Notes: generated by a model not told the origin, from the letters alone. A stretch of DNA of 47,889 bases from Archaeoglobaceae archaeon (GCA_026988525.1 JALSLC010000025.1:1-47889); one strand, 5' to 3'; shown: positions 7,322-16,327, numbered from the stretch's first letter. Made by a program: numbers and translations.

Positions 7322-9865
7322 GTGGCTACGATAACTAAGGATTTAAAAAGATTGATTATGTTTATATTAATACTTTTGTCTATATCATTTTTATATTCGT
7401 TTGTATCAAATCTAAATTTTACAAATACCGGGTTGCCTGGAATAGTTGGAACTGGTGGATATAAAGGTAGTAGCAATCCTGTACACACAGTACCCTCAAG
7501 CTTTTCTCAATCAAACATGGCTAATTTAAGTGAAATGTCAAATTCAGCAAAAGTACCTATTTACTTTGTTGAAGGTCTAAACGACTACACTTATCTTATG
7601 AGGCTATATACTTCTGCCTTTTACGATGAAAAAACACATTCTTGGATAGAGGAAAAAACACAACCAAAAGAAATGTCGCCTCCCAGTTATTTTACAACTC
7701 GTTATAAAGTCACTCCAATTGTAGAATTCAAAAATCATATTCCAGTCTCTCAGAAAACAGTTTTTGTAACGATAAAGGCAAAATATTTTCCAGAAACTTC
7801 AACGTTCTATATAAAATCAGATAAAAAACCATACGTTGGTTATTCTCTTGCATCACCCCCAAGAGCTCTTTGGGCAGCAAAAGTACCAAAAGATAGTCCA
7901 TACTTACAAGTAACTTGCCCCGGAAAAGATAGAATCAGAGCTTTGGCTTTGAAGGTAACAAAAGGTGCAAAAAATGATTATGAAAAAGCTGAAAAAATAG
8001 CTGAATTCCTTGAAACCAACTATACTTATGGCTTTACAACTTATTCTGGAGATCCCATATATGACTTTTTATTTGTGAAAAAAGTTGGAGTTTGTAAGCA
8101 GTTTGCTTCAGCTTTTGTAATGATGTGTAGATCGATTGGATTGCCTGCAAGAATGGTTTTTGGATACATGGCAAGACCCGAACCGTACAATCAAACTGTG
8201 TTTTCTTCTCAAGCACATGCGTGGGCAGAGGTGAAATTTAAAACAGGGTGGGTTGAATTTGATCCAACACCTTCCCAGAAAAAAATACCTACAGAATGTA
8301 CAATAACAAACATTTCAAAGAAAATTTACGTTGGCGAAAATTTAAGTCTTAGCGGTATAGTAAAATCTGAAGATCCTAAGTTACAAAATTACGTTTCTGG
8401 TTATGTTGAAATATATCTCGCAAAAAACAAAAACGATAGAAAATCATACAAATTTTTGGGATTGTTTCCCGTAAAAGGTGGTATATTTCATGCAAGTATA
8501 AAAGTAAACAAAACAGGAAAATACAATGTTTTAGCACATTATACAGGTAGTTTTATGTTTTACGCTTCTTGGAGCGATCCTATTGTTGAAATTCTCGGAA
8601 AACCATACATAGAAACTAACATTGGTAGTAAAGTTTGTGCTGGAGTTTGTAAAATCAGAGGAAAAGTTGTTTATGCAAAACCAATAAACGGTACAATTTA
8701 TTTGTTTGTTGATGGAAAAGAGTATAGAGAAAATTTTAACACAACTTTCTCTTTCCAAGTTTATTTATCTCCGGGAAAGCACAAGATAAAAATATTCTAT
8801 CCCGGATCAAAAGAATACTTTATAAGTCCAGTTAGCTGGGAAAGGGAAGTTGAAGCGGGATACGTTAAAGTTATTTTTTCGAATACTACAGCGGTTGTAG
8901 GAGAATATTGGATATCAAATGTTACAGTTCTGTTTAATGGTAAAGCTATAGAAGAAACCGTATATCTTGGATATCCGTTTTACGTTAATGTAAGTCACTT
9001 CATAAAAGTTATGAGTCCTAAACAAGAAGGAATATACGCTGTAAACTATTCTGTTCTATCTCTTGGCTATAATAGTGTTTTGAGGTTGTATGTTAAATCA
9101 CCAACTAAAATAAAAGCTGAAATAAATGGTAATACTCTGATTATTAGAGTTTTTGATAAAAATGGAAATATTGTAAAAGGAACTGTATATATCAATGGCA
9201 AGAAGTACTACGACCCCGGCACACTTAAAATAAAAGTAAAAAAAGATAAATTCGAAATATACTATGCGGGAGATGATATTCACTTTCCTTCAAAAATAGT
9301 GGTTACAAAACCTCTGCCAATTTGGATATACTTAATACCTTTACCTCTAATATTTTTATTGGCTTTAAAATTCAGGAAAAAGAGAACCCTTAGATTTGAA
9401 TACATGCCTCCTCCAGTATGGTTGCCCGAAAATGAAATCTCAATAAAAGCTACGGGGGAAGGGTTGGTTAGATTGAGTTTAAATGGTGAAAAAGTTGGTT
9501 TTGGTAAGAATGAGTGCACTTTTAAAGGAAAACTACCTATAGGTACTCACGAACTTTTAGCTGAAGTTTTAAATGAAAAAGGAAAAGTTTTAGAAAAGAA
9601 AAGTATGAAAATTCACGTGCTACCTTTTAGAAGGGCAATAGCAAAAATTTTCGAAGATGTTTTAGAGTTGTGTAAAAATAAAGGTTTGGATGTACAAAGC
9701 ACTACTGTTAGGGAGATAATGCAGTTTTTGAAAATTGAGGATGAATTAAAAAAAGAAATTCTGTCATTTTTTGAGCCTAAGAGATATGGGAAAGATTTTG
9801 GTAATAGGGAAGACTTAATCAAATTTTACGAATTGTGCAGAAGAGTTAGGAGGTGTCTTAGGTGA
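7322..9865 (+). CDS. Membrane-anchored transglutaminase-like protein
   Basis: The 847-residue protein has an N-terminal membrane segment (about 12-30) and a transglutaminase/papain-like core with the catalytic triad C258 (VGVCKQFA), H299 (AHAWAEV) and D314 (FDPTP). Several Ig-like beta domains follow (about 330-650), then a membrane segment near residue 665 followed by a basic KFRKKR stop, and a cytoplasmic C-terminal helical domain resembling the tail of TgpA/DUF4129 proteins. GTG 7322 is chosen because it keeps basic residues ahead of the first helix; ATG 7358 is possible. It opens a five-gene operon with MoxR and DUF58. Such sets are thought to act in envelope protein maturation, but the substrate is unknown. 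Base composition drops sharply here relative to the preceding gene. Confidence 0.85.
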   Translation: MATITKDLKRLIMFILILLSISFLYSFVSNLNFTNTGLPGIVGTGGYKGSSNPVHTVPSSFSQSNMANLSEMSNSAKVPIYFVEGLNDYTYLMRLYTSAFYDEKTHSWIEEKTQPKEMSPPSYFTTRYKVTPIVEFKNHIPVSQKTVFVTIKAKYFPETSTFYIKSDKKPYVGYSLASPPRALWAAKVPKDSPYLQVTCPGKDRIRALALKVTKGAKNDYEKAEKIAEFLETNYTYGFTTYSGDPIYDFLFVKKVGVCKQFASAFVMMCRSIGLPARMVFGYMARPEPYNQTVFSSQAHAWAEVKFKTGWVEFDPTPSQKKIPTECTITNISKKIYVGENLSLSGIVKSEDPKLQNYVSGYVEIYLAKNKNDRKSYKFLGLFPVKGGIFHASIKVNKTGKYNVLAHYTGSFMFYASWSDPIVEILGKPYIETNIGSKVCAGVCKIRGKVVYAKPINGTIYLFVDGKEYRENFNTTFSFQVYLSPGKHKIKIFYPGSKEYFISPVSWEREVEAGYVKVIFSNTTAVVGEYWISNVTVLFNGKAIEETVYLGYPFYVNVSHFIKVMSPKQEGIYAVNYSVLSLGYNSVLRLYVKSPTKIKAEINGNTLIIRVFDKNGNIVKGTVYINGKKYYDPGTLKIKVKKDKFEIYYAGDDIHFPSKIVVTKPLPIWIYLIPLPLIFLLALKFRKKRTLRFEYMPPPVWLPENEISIKATGEGLVRLSLNGEKVGFGKNECTFKGKLPIGTHELLAEVLNEKGKVLEKKSMKIHVLPFRRAIAKIFEDVLELCKNKGLDVQSTTVREIMQFLKIEDELKKEILSFFEPKRYGKDFGNREDLIKFYELCRRVRRCLR

Positions 9866-10839
9866 TTTCAATACTAACTTTAACTCTAATATTTGCAGCA
9901 ATTTATTGGATAGTAACTCATCAAACAGTTTACTTTGGTAAAGAGTTGGTGATAATTTCTACTGAAAACCTCGCAACTATATATATATTACTTTTAGCGG
10001 GAATACTGTCAAGAGGAAAACTGAAGTTTCTAAGACCATTTTTTGTTGCTTTAGCAATGTATCTGATTTCTAACTTGGTAATATTTAATCTACAAATGTA
10101 CTATCCAATCTCAGTAAACAGAATATTTCTCTTCATTTTTTTGATTTCAATAGCGATAGTAGTTTCGGATTTGCCAAAAAGACACATTACTTCATTTATT
10201 GGATTTTTACTTACTGCTATATCCTTATATATGCTTTTAGTCCAATATAATTCAACTTTGGCAATAGCAATAGCAGCATTTCTCGTTTATTTAGGAATAA
10301 CTGCATTGGCGTCTGGATTTGAAGGAATTATAGCGAAAGGTATCGCCTCTTCAAGAACTTATGTAGTATTAGCTTTAATAGGTCTTGCAATTCTCGAATT
10401 TGCAAGACCATATTTAAAAGGAGGATTGTTTGATTTTGCTGAATGGATTGTAGTAGCCCTTGCTGCTTTTTCAATTTTTAGAAATTTCAAGCCAGAGTAC
10501 GATGAAAGATATCTAAGTGAACATGTTAGCAGTGTTTCAAAATTAATAGACGAGTTATCTATGAATCTCGATAGAGCTGCAGACTTATTTGTCAAAAAAG
10601 GTGAAAAATCTATGCTCGTAACTTACTTGGTAAAAATTCTATTGGATTCTGGATACAAAGAAAAGGAAATTGCATCTAAAATATTGCCTATAGTCAACCA
10701 CTGTGATGAAAAAGTTTCAATTCTATCTTTTCCATGGGAAAGAGCTTTGATTGAGGGGAGAAATAGAAAGAAAAGAGAGAAAATTTTGAAAATAGTTATG
10801 AAATCTATTAAGGGAGGGGATAAAAATGAACGTTCGTGA
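9862..10839 (+). CDS. Polytopic membrane protein of the transglutaminase/MoxR operon
   Basis: I do not recognise a named family. The 325-residue protein has about eight hydrophobic helices over residues 1-210, then a soluble, charged, helical C-terminal region (about 215-325). The GTG start overlaps the upstream stop by four bases (gtga), and the end overlaps MoxR by 14 bases, so it is translationally coupled on both sides. The position suggests a membrane partner for the transglutaminase and DUF58 proteins. The cytoplasmic tail could be where the MoxR ATPase docks; that is inference from order only. Confidence 0.75.
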   Translation: MISILTLTLIFAAIYWIVTHQTVYFGKELVIISTENLATIYILLLAGILSRGKLKFLRPFFVALAMYLISNLVIFNLQMYYPISVNRIFLFIFLISIAIVVSDLPKRHITSFIGFLLTAISLYMLLVQYNSTLAIAIAAFLVYLGITALASGFEGIIAKGIASSRTYVVLALIGLAILEFARPYLKGGLFDFAEWIVVALAAFSIFRNFKPEYDERYLSEHVSSVSKLIDELSMNLDRAADLFVKKGEKSMLVTYLVKILLDSGYKEKEIASKILPIVNHCDEKVSILSFPWERALIEGRNRKKREKILKIVMKSIKGGDKNERS

Positions 10840-11806
10840 ATTTATGAGGTTGTGTGACAGCATAGTTAAAACAGTCTGTGATGTTTATGTGGGAGATAGT
10901 TTAATCGTTAAAAAAATGCTTGCAGCTTGTTTAAGTAATGGAAACGTTCTTTTTGAAGATTATCCGGGACTGGGTAAGACTCTCTTAGCAAAGGTCTTTG
11001 CGAAATCCATAGGCGCTGAATACAACAGAATTCAATTTACACCAGATTTACTCCCCGCAGATATAACTGGTACTAAGGTTTACAGAGGTGGGGAATTTGA
11101 GTTAATCAAAGGCCCAATTTTTACACATGTGTTACTGGCAGATGAAATAAATAGAAGTCCTCCAAAAACTCAATCAGCTTTACTTGAAGCGATGGAAGAA
11201 AAGCAAGTTACAATAGAGGGTGAAACACATACATTGGAATTACCGTTCTTCGTTATAGCCACTCAAAATCCGGTAGAGCAGGAGGGTACTTATCCATTAC
11301 CTGAAGCTCAGCTTGATAGATTTATGTTAAGACTATGCCCGGGATATCCAAGTAGTGTAGAAGAGGAAATGGAAATTCTAAGTAGAAGAATTGAATGGAT
11401 GAAAGATGATCCAACAGAAGATATATCTCCATGTGTAACTATTTCTGAATTTAGGGCAATGCAGGAATTTGTAGAATCATCAATTTACGTCAGTAAAAGT
11501 ATATTGAGATATATATCTGAGCTTGTTAGGGCTACAAGAAAGCACGAATACGTAGATGTAGGTTCAAGTCCAAGAGGTGGTTTAGCTTTGCTTAAAGTAA
11601 CAAGAGCTATAGCTGCGATGGATGGTAGAGATTATGTAGTTCCGGATGATGTTAAGCTCGTTGCAGTAGATGCTTTAGCTCACAGGATAATTCTAAAAGT
11701 TGAAAGAGCTGTAGAAGGAATTAGACCAGAAGTAGTTGTAGAGGATGTTCTCAAAGAAGTAGAGGTGCCAAAAGGTGATGAGGAAGGCAGGGGCTTCTCT
11801 CGTTAA
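10826..11806 (+). CDS. MoxR-family AAA+ ATPase
   Basis: The 326-residue ATPase has Walker A in EDYPGLGKT (about 44-52), Walker B in HVLLADEINR (101-110), the MoxR signature PPKTQSALLEAMEE, sensor ATQNPVEQEGTYPLPEAQLDRF-type region split around residues 148-170, and an arginine-containing SSPRGGLAL sensor-2 segment. MoxR proteins act as chaperone-like ATPases and are usually paired with DUF58 or VWA proteins, as here. ATG 10826 follows a gggagggg Shine-Dalgarno stretch. It overlaps both neighbours, which places it inside one operon. Confidence 0.93.
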   Translation: MNVREFMRLCDSIVKTVCDVYVGDSLIVKKMLAACLSNGNVLFEDYPGLGKTLLAKVFAKSIGAEYNRIQFTPDLLPADITGTKVYRGGEFELIKGPIFTHVLLADEINRSPPKTQSALLEAMEEKQVTIEGETHTLELPFFVIATQNPVEQEGTYPLPEAQLDRFMLRLCPGYPSSVEEEMEILSRRIEWMKDDPTEDISPCVTISEFRAMQEFVESSIYVSKSILRYISELVRATRKHEYVDVGSSPRGGLALLKVTRAIAAMDGRDYVVPDDVKLVAVDALAHRIILKVERAVEGIRPEVVVEDVLKEVEVPKGDEEGRGFSR

Positions 11807-12953
11807 ACTCATAGTATATTTGGTACTATTCGGATTGTTCTTAACTTCCCCAGAACTAATAAAATTAGCTATAATTCCTGCAATACTTTTGGTATTGCCT
11901 TTTGGTGTTAAAGTTAGAGTATTAAAAGAAGAATGGGATGAAAAAACTATTGTAGGTGGAAATTTTTCAGTTAATATACTAATAGATGTTGTAGGATTAG
12001 GTGTTTTGAGAATTAGGCACGATTTACCTGAATTTTTTGAAGTTGAGAATGGATCAAATTTTGCTGAGTGCATTGTTATTGGGAGAAGAGTTGTTAAACT
12101 TAAATATACTGCTAAAGCTACTAAAAGGGGGATATACAAGCTAAAAGATTTAGAATACGAAGTAGAGAGTCTTTCAAAGACATTCGTTAAGAGAGGTGTA
12201 ACAAACAGCTCTGTTACGGTAGAAGTAAAACACAGAATTCCAAAAATTAGAAAAATAAAAGAAGTAAGGGGTAGGGCAAAATCACCAATACCTGGAATAG
12301 ATATAGCGAAAATAGGAGTTCCCGGTACAGATTTTAGAGAAATAAGAGAGTACTTGCCTGGGGACTCTATGAAATTTGTTAATTGGAAAGCTACTGCCAG
12401 AAGAAATAAATTAATGGTAAATCAATATGAAGTAGAGGGTAAAAAGGCTGTGTGGATTTTTCTCGATTCCAACCCATACATGTTACATGGTACAAGTGTA
12501 AAAAATTACCTTGAATCTGCAATAGAAGTTGCAAATGCTTTGGCATATTACTACACATTTAGGGGTCACAAGGTAGGATTATACATTGTAGGTGATGGTA
12601 GAATATTTCATCCGGATGTGGGTAGTAGGCAGTTTAGAAGAATTAGTAAAGCACTACTTGAAGTTGAGGGAGGTAGAGAAAGTTTTGAAGAAGCTGTAGA
12701 AAAATGTAAGAAATTTTTATTGCTTTACAAACCTCTGGTAGTTGTTATAACGAGAGTTGAAAGAGTAAAATTGGACAATTTAATTAAATTATCTAAGGTA
12801 ATGCCAGTTCAGGTTATATCTCTAAAGGGATTGTATGAAGAAAGCTTTTCTGGAATTGTTATGGAGGCTGTAAGAAGGAGAGCTGTTACTTTACTTAGAA
12901 GTTGTGGTAACTGCGTTGAAGTGGATGTAAACAAATCGATAGTGTGGTGGTAA
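11778..12953 (+). CDS. DUF58 domain membrane protein
   Basis: The 391-residue protein begins with two hydrophobic segments (about residues 5-45). It then has a beta-rich region and the DUF58 core around residues 182-210 (GTDFREIREYLPGDSMKFVNWKA), followed by a VWA-like segment beginning VWIFLDSNPYM. DUF58 proteins resemble VWA domains and work with MoxR ATPases. ATG 11778 is preceded by an aaagg motif; a GTG at 11775 is directly adjacent. The gene overlaps MoxR by 29 bases, so the two are coupled. The lack of a complete MIDAS (DxSxS appears as DSN) suggests the VWA-like fold may not bind metal in the usual way. Confidence 0.88.
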   Translation: MRKAGASLVKLIVYLVLFGLFLTSPELIKLAIIPAILLVLPFGVKVRVLKEEWDEKTIVGGNFSVNILIDVVGLGVLRIRHDLPEFFEVENGSNFAECIVIGRRVVKLKYTAKATKRGIYKLKDLEYEVESLSKTFVKRGVTNSSVTVEVKHRIPKIRKIKEVRGRAKSPIPGIDIAKIGVPGTDFREIREYLPGDSMKFVNWKATARRNKLMVNQYEVEGKKAVWIFLDSNPYMLHGTSVKNYLESAIEVANALAYYYTFRGHKVGLYIVGDGRIFHPDVGSRQFRRISKALLEVEGGRESFEEAVEKCKKFLLLYKPLVVVITRVERVKLDNLIKLSKVMPVQVISLKGLYEESFSGIVMEAVRRRAVTLLRSCGNCVEVDVNKSIVWW

Positions 12954-12954
12954 A

Positions 12955-13479
12955 ATGAAGGAAAGTTGGAAACTAATAAGTCTTATATCGGCGGAAGTAT
13001 CGTTTTTACTTACATTAATGACGTATTCATCCTCATCTCTCTCTTATATTGTGAATCCCTTGTTTTTACTACCTTTATCTATAGTACCTCTACTCAGATG
13101 GAACAAAAATCCATTTAGTTTTGAATTTTTGACGATTCTATTGGCAATATACATACCAGAGATATTTCCATCTACTCCACTTTACACGTCCTTTATAAAT
13201 GCGATATACTTTGCTGGATTTGACAATGTAGCTAGGTATATCCATTCAATATTAGTTCCTCAACCTACACCTATATTACCTCTGGTTATAGCTTTATTCT
13301 GTTTTTCTCAAATGATAGAGAGAGAAAAAATACAGTACGTTGGAGTGGCTTTGTTATTATCTTTGACATCGTATCTTATATATCCGTTTTTGTTGCTATC
13401 TCTTAAATCCAGCTTTCTGTTGGCATTCTTGGCAGTTGGAATTTTGGCTATAGCGTGTTGGATGCTAAAATTGGATTAA
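12955..13479 (+). CDS. Small polytopic membrane protein ending the transglutaminase operon
   Basis: Unrecognised 174-residue protein with about five hydrophobic helices and few charged residues. It starts one base after the DUF58 stop, at ATG 12955, behind a gtggtgg purine-rich stretch. It closes the five-gene run 7322-13479 and meets the oppositely directed IorB-like gene 14 bases later. A role in the same envelope complex is inferred only from position. Confidence 0.75.
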   Translation: MKESWKLISLISAEVSFLLTLMTYSSSSLSYIVNPLFLLPLSIVPLLRWNKNPFSFEFLTILLAIYIPEIFPSTPLYTSFINAIYFAGFDNVARYIHSILVPQPTPILPLVIALFCFSQMIEREKIQYVGVALLLSLTSYLIYPFLLLSLKSSFLLAFLAVGILAIACWMLKLD

Positions 13480-13493
13480 AATTGAATTACTTT

Positions 13494-14084
13494 CTATACT
13501 ATAGATTCGTATCCCATTCTTAAAGCTTTGAGATTAACATCTACAAGTTTTTGTGGAAAAACTCCGAATATAGCTTTTTCCATAGATTCTAAGCTTAAAT
13601 AGTCACATAATCTGCAAAAAGCCCCAAGAACTACAACGTTTGAAGCTAAGACATTTCCAGCTTTGTTCGCAATCTCTCGTGCATTTAAAAAGTAGATTTT
13701 ATCTGTTATACTTTCTATTACATTTTTTTCTGGATACTTTGCTTCACCTCTGCTTACTGAGGGAGGTGCTATTTTATCTTCACTAACTATTGCAATAGTT
13801 TCATCATTTATGTAGTTAGTATATCTAAGGATTTCAGACATTTCAAGAGAAATAACGTAATCTGCACGACCTTCAGGAATTAAGGGCGCATATACATTAC
13901 CTATTCTTACATGCACTTCTACACTTCCACCTCTCTGTGCCATTCCATGAGTTTCAGCAGTAATTACATTTTTTCCTTCATACATTGCAGCTTTTGCAAG
14001 AATAGTTGCTGAAGTTAAAATTCCCTGACCACCAACACCAATGAGAAGAATGTTTAGTTTATCTTTTTGTTTGTCTTTCCGCAT
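13494..14084 (-). CDS. iorB: Indolepyruvate/2-oxoacid:ferredoxin oxidoreductase beta (gamma-type) subunit, IorB-like
   Basis: The 196-residue protein has the POR_N-gamma fold: LLIGVGGQGILTSATILAKAA at the N-terminus and ETHGMAQRGGSVEVHVRIG next, both classic IorB/KorC/PorC features. With the IorA subunit it oxidises aryl pyruvates from aromatic amino acids and reduces ferredoxin. The open frame extends upstream to 14168, but I choose ATG 14084: the family starts near here, and a TATA-like tttaaaac lies about 30 bases before it. No iorA gene is adjacent, so the catalytic partner must be elsewhere. It could serve another 2-oxoacid oxidoreductase. Confidence 0.85.
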   Translation of the reverse strand: MRKDKQKDKLNILLIGVGGQGILTSATILAKAAMYEGKNVITAETHGMAQRGGSVEVHVRIGNVYAPLIPEGRADYVISLEMSEILRYTNYINDETIAIVSEDKIAPPSVSRGEAKYPEKNVIESITDKIYFLNAREIANKAGNVLASNVVVLGAFCRLCDYLSLESMEKAIFGVFPQKLVDVNLKALRMGYESIV

Positions 14085-14178
14085 ATTCTCTACGGGAGAT
14101 AAAAAGGTTTTAAATTTTTGTTTTTTAGCTTTGTTTTTTAGCACAAAATATATACCCAACCTCTTCAATTAACCTTTG
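14085..14178. promoter_or_regulatory. Divergent promoters for iorB-like gene and the DUF5611-like gene
   Basis: The plus-strand TATA box aaatatata (14146-14154) is centred about 28 bases before ATG 14179. The minus-strand element (tttaaaac read on the minus strand, about 14109-14117) is about 28 bases before ATG 14084. The two elements are separate, unlike the shared ones at 16353 and 42271. Both genes appear leaderless or short-leadered. Confidence 0.5.
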
Positions 14179-14487
14179 ATGAGGGCTTATCCATTTAAAA
14201 GAGGTTACAAACCTACAGAGGAAAGACTAATTGAAATGATTGAAAAACATTTTGGGGAGTACGTTAAAGAGGGAGAATACTATATAGTTAGTTTTGGAGC
14301 TATAGAGGAATTGAGAATGAAACTTGAGGGCAAAAAATTGCTCGCAGAAACAAAGACAAATCCAAAGGCTCCAGAAGAAATTGCAGTAGAAACAATAAAA
14401 AAGTACAATAAATTTTTGCAAGACTTAACTGGTTATTCTGCAAAGGAAAGACAAAAATTGCTGAAAAAAGAGATAGAAAAATCATGA
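14179..14487 (+). CDS. Small conserved euryarchaeal protein (DUF5611-like)
   Basis: The 102-residue acidic protein begins MRAYPFKRGYKPT and contains SFGAIEELRMKLEGKKL and TIKKYNKFLQDLTGYSAKERQK. I associate this pattern with the DUF5611 family of methanogens and relatives; no function is known to me. ATG 14179 has a TATA box about 28 bases upstream, indicating a leaderless start. Its stop overlaps the start of phosphopantothenate synthetase (atga), so it may be co-translated with a coenzyme A biosynthesis enzyme. Confidence 0.75.
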   Translation: MRAYPFKRGYKPTEERLIEMIEKHFGEYVKEGEYYIVSFGAIEELRMKLEGKKLLAETKTNPKAPEEIAVETIKKYNKFLQDLTGYSAKERQKLLKKEIEKS

Positions 14488-15227
14488 AGATACCAGAATC
14501 TCATCCTCGTTATAAATCTTTAATTACAAGAGAAATGCTGGTAGATGCTTTTAAAGAAGGAGTAGTAGTTCCAGAGGGTTTAATAGCTCATGGAAGAGGA
14601 GAAACTTTTGACTACATAATTGGGGAAGTAAGTAGAGATTTTGCAATAAAAGCAGAGGAAGCGGCAGTAGCTCTGATGCTTTTATCTAAGAATCCAGTAA
14701 TTTCAGTAAATGGAAATGCTGCTGCTTTAGTCGCAAAACAACTTGCAGAACTTTCGGAGGTTTTAAATGTACCTCTTGAAGTTAATGTTTTTCACTGGAG
14801 CAAAGAAAGAGTAGAAAAAATTGCAAGATGGTTGAAAAGTAGGGGTTGTAAAAACGTTTTGTGGGCTGGCGATGCTGAGATAGATGGAATTGACCATTAT
14901 AGAAGGATTGTGGACAGAAGAGGCATATTTATAGCTGATACTGTTATGGTTATGCTTGAAGATGGAGACAGATGTGAAATTTTAAAGAAAAATGGAAAAA
15001 AAGTAATAGCTATCGACTTGAATCCATTATCCAGAACTGCAAGAATGGCAGATATAACAATAGTTAATAACGTAGTTAGAGCAATCCCGGAGATGGTCGA
15101 AATGGCAAAAAGATTTGCCAATAAAGATAGAGAATTTTTACTAAAAACTGTTGAAAACTACGATAACAGAAGAATTTTAAAAGAATCCATAAATGCAATA
15201 ATAGAATACTTGCAGAATTTTATTTAA
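14484..15227 (+). CDS. 4-phosphopantoate--beta-alanine ligase (archaeal phosphopantothenate synthetase)
   Basis: The 247-residue protein matches the archaeal PPS family (formerly DUF137): IPESHPRYKSLITRE at the N-terminus, GLIAHGRGETFDYIIGE, NPVISVNGNAAAL, and IAIDLNPLSRTARMADI-type sequence near residue 175. It joins 4-phosphopantoate to beta-alanine with ATP, replacing the bacterial PanC/PanK order of coenzyme A synthesis. Pantoate kinase, its pathway partner, is not adjacent. The start overlaps the upstream stop by four bases. The 3' end overlaps the convergent YdjM-like gene by eight bases. Confidence 0.93.
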   Translation: MKIPESHPRYKSLITREMLVDAFKEGVVVPEGLIAHGRGETFDYIIGEVSRDFAIKAEEAAVALMLLSKNPVISVNGNAAALVAKQLAELSEVLNVPLEVNVFHWSKERVEKIARWLKSRGCKNVLWAGDAEIDGIDHYRRIVDRRGIFIADTVMVMLEDGDRCEILKKNGKKVIAIDLNPLSRTARMADITIVNNVVRAIPEMVEMAKRFANKDREFLLKTVENYDNRRILKESINAIIEYLQNFI

Positions 15228-15687
15228 TACCTATTTTAATTGCATAATTGTGAATTGTGTAAGCTAAGTTTTTGATTATAGATAGATTTATTGAATAACC
15301 TTTCAGCTTTAAAAATATTAAAGCCAAGGATAGTGTAATTACTATGCCATTTCCAGATTTGCTGTTAAATCTAAATTTAGCTATTCTATAATTTTTCTTA
15401 GACGGATAAAACAATTCTACTCCTTCAGGATTGAGCATATCTGCAAAAATGTGAGTAATTACTCCAATTAAGACAGGTAATGCGAGATTGGGAAAAAGGG
15501 CTGAAGATATAACAAAACTTAATAAAGCAAACAAAATAGAGTGTGTAAAACCTCTATGTCTCAAGCCAAGTGTATGATCCATATCACTAACAATTCCAAA
15601 AAAAGAGGATGCTATTATTTGAGAGGGTGTTAAACCGACAAAAAAGGCTGTAGCTGCAGCAAAAAAAGCATGAGTCTTTCTAAGCAA
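15220..15687 (-). CDS. YdjM-like membrane-bound metal-dependent hydrolase (DUF457)
   Basis: The 155-residue membrane protein has four to five hydrophobic helices and the family's metal-ligand pattern: KTHAFFAA near the start, SDMDH, LRHRGFTHS and THIFADMLNPEGVE. The start codon is TTG at 15687, chosen because an aggaggtg Shine-Dalgarno sequence sits five bases before it. The PHP-domain gene ends four bases upstream, so the two are likely one operon. Members are loosely linked to lipid or envelope hydrolysis; the substrate is not known. Confidence 0.85.
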   Translation of the reverse strand: MLRKTHAFFAAATAFFVGLTPSQIIASSFFGIVSDMDHTLGLRHRGFTHSILFALLSFVISSALFPNLALPVLIGVITHIFADMLNPEGVELFYPSKKNYRIAKFRFNSKSGNGIVITLSLALIFLKLKGYSINLSIIKNLAYTIHNYAIKIGIK

Positions 15688-15691
15688 TAAT

Positions 15692-16327
15692 TCACCTCCT
15701 ATTCCATAGCTTTCTAAATAGCTTTCGATTGTTCTCTATAACTTTACAACTTGCTCCAGCAGCTAAGCAAATTTTAAGGGCAAAATCTGGACTAATTATA
15801 TCAGAAGGAGAGTGTGTATCTGTATTGATTACAGCTATTTCAGAGTACTTAGCTACACTACCATTTCCAAGGCAATGTCCTTTTCTTGCAGATATTTCAA
15901 GATAAATTCCAGAACTTTTTGCTTTATCTGCAAGTTCAGGATCTAATATACCCGGATGAGCCAAAATATGTGCATTACTTTCTATTGCAGCTAAGTTTGT
16001 ACCCTCCTTTACAGGTTCTACAAGAGTTTCACCATGCACGACAACTATCTCAGCTCCCTCACTTAATGCGAGTTCAACAGCCCTATCTATCAAAGAAGGT
16101 GGGATATGGGTAATTTCAACTCCTAAGAGTACCTTAATTTCGTAATCATCTCTTAAATCTTGGAGCTTTCTCAATTTATTTAGAATCCAAGAAATGTTTG
16201 TAAAATCAACATGATCCGTTATAGCAAATCCTGAAACACCTCTATCAGCCATTCTTCTAATCATCTCGGAAGGAATTAATTCACCATCGCTGAATATTGA
16301 ATGAGTATGCAAGTCGTAGTACTCCAT
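15692..16327 (-). CDS. PHP-domain metal-dependent phosphoesterase
   Basis: The 211-residue protein carries the PHP metal motifs: YDLHTHSIFSDG at the N-terminus, ITDHVDF, a GVEITH motif, VVVHGET, HILAHPG and a late INTDTHSP. This is the histidinol-phosphatase-like PHP group, which hydrolyses phosphoesters using a trinuclear metal site. The specific substrate is unknown, although histidine biosynthesis and nucleotide turnover are known roles for the superfamily. ATG 16327 lies about 31 bases from the centre of a TATA element shared with the divergent DUF211 gene. Confidence 0.88.
   Translation of the reverse strand: MEYYDLHTHSIFSDGELIPSEMIRRMADRGVSGFAITDHVDFTNISWILNKLRKLQDLRDDYEIKVLLGVEITHIPPSLIDRAVELALSEGAEIVVVHGETLVEPVKEGTNLAAIESNAHILAHPGILDPELADKAKSSGIYLEISARKGHCLGNGSVAKYSEIAVINTDTHSPSDIISPDFALKICLAAGASCKVIENNRKLFRKLWNRR

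Noticed and set aside
10826-12953. MoxR and DUF58 as the AAA+/VWA partners of the CobN chelatase
   Set aside because: They lie in a different compositional block and operon, and are family MoxR/DUF58 rather than ChlI/ChlD or CobS/CobT.
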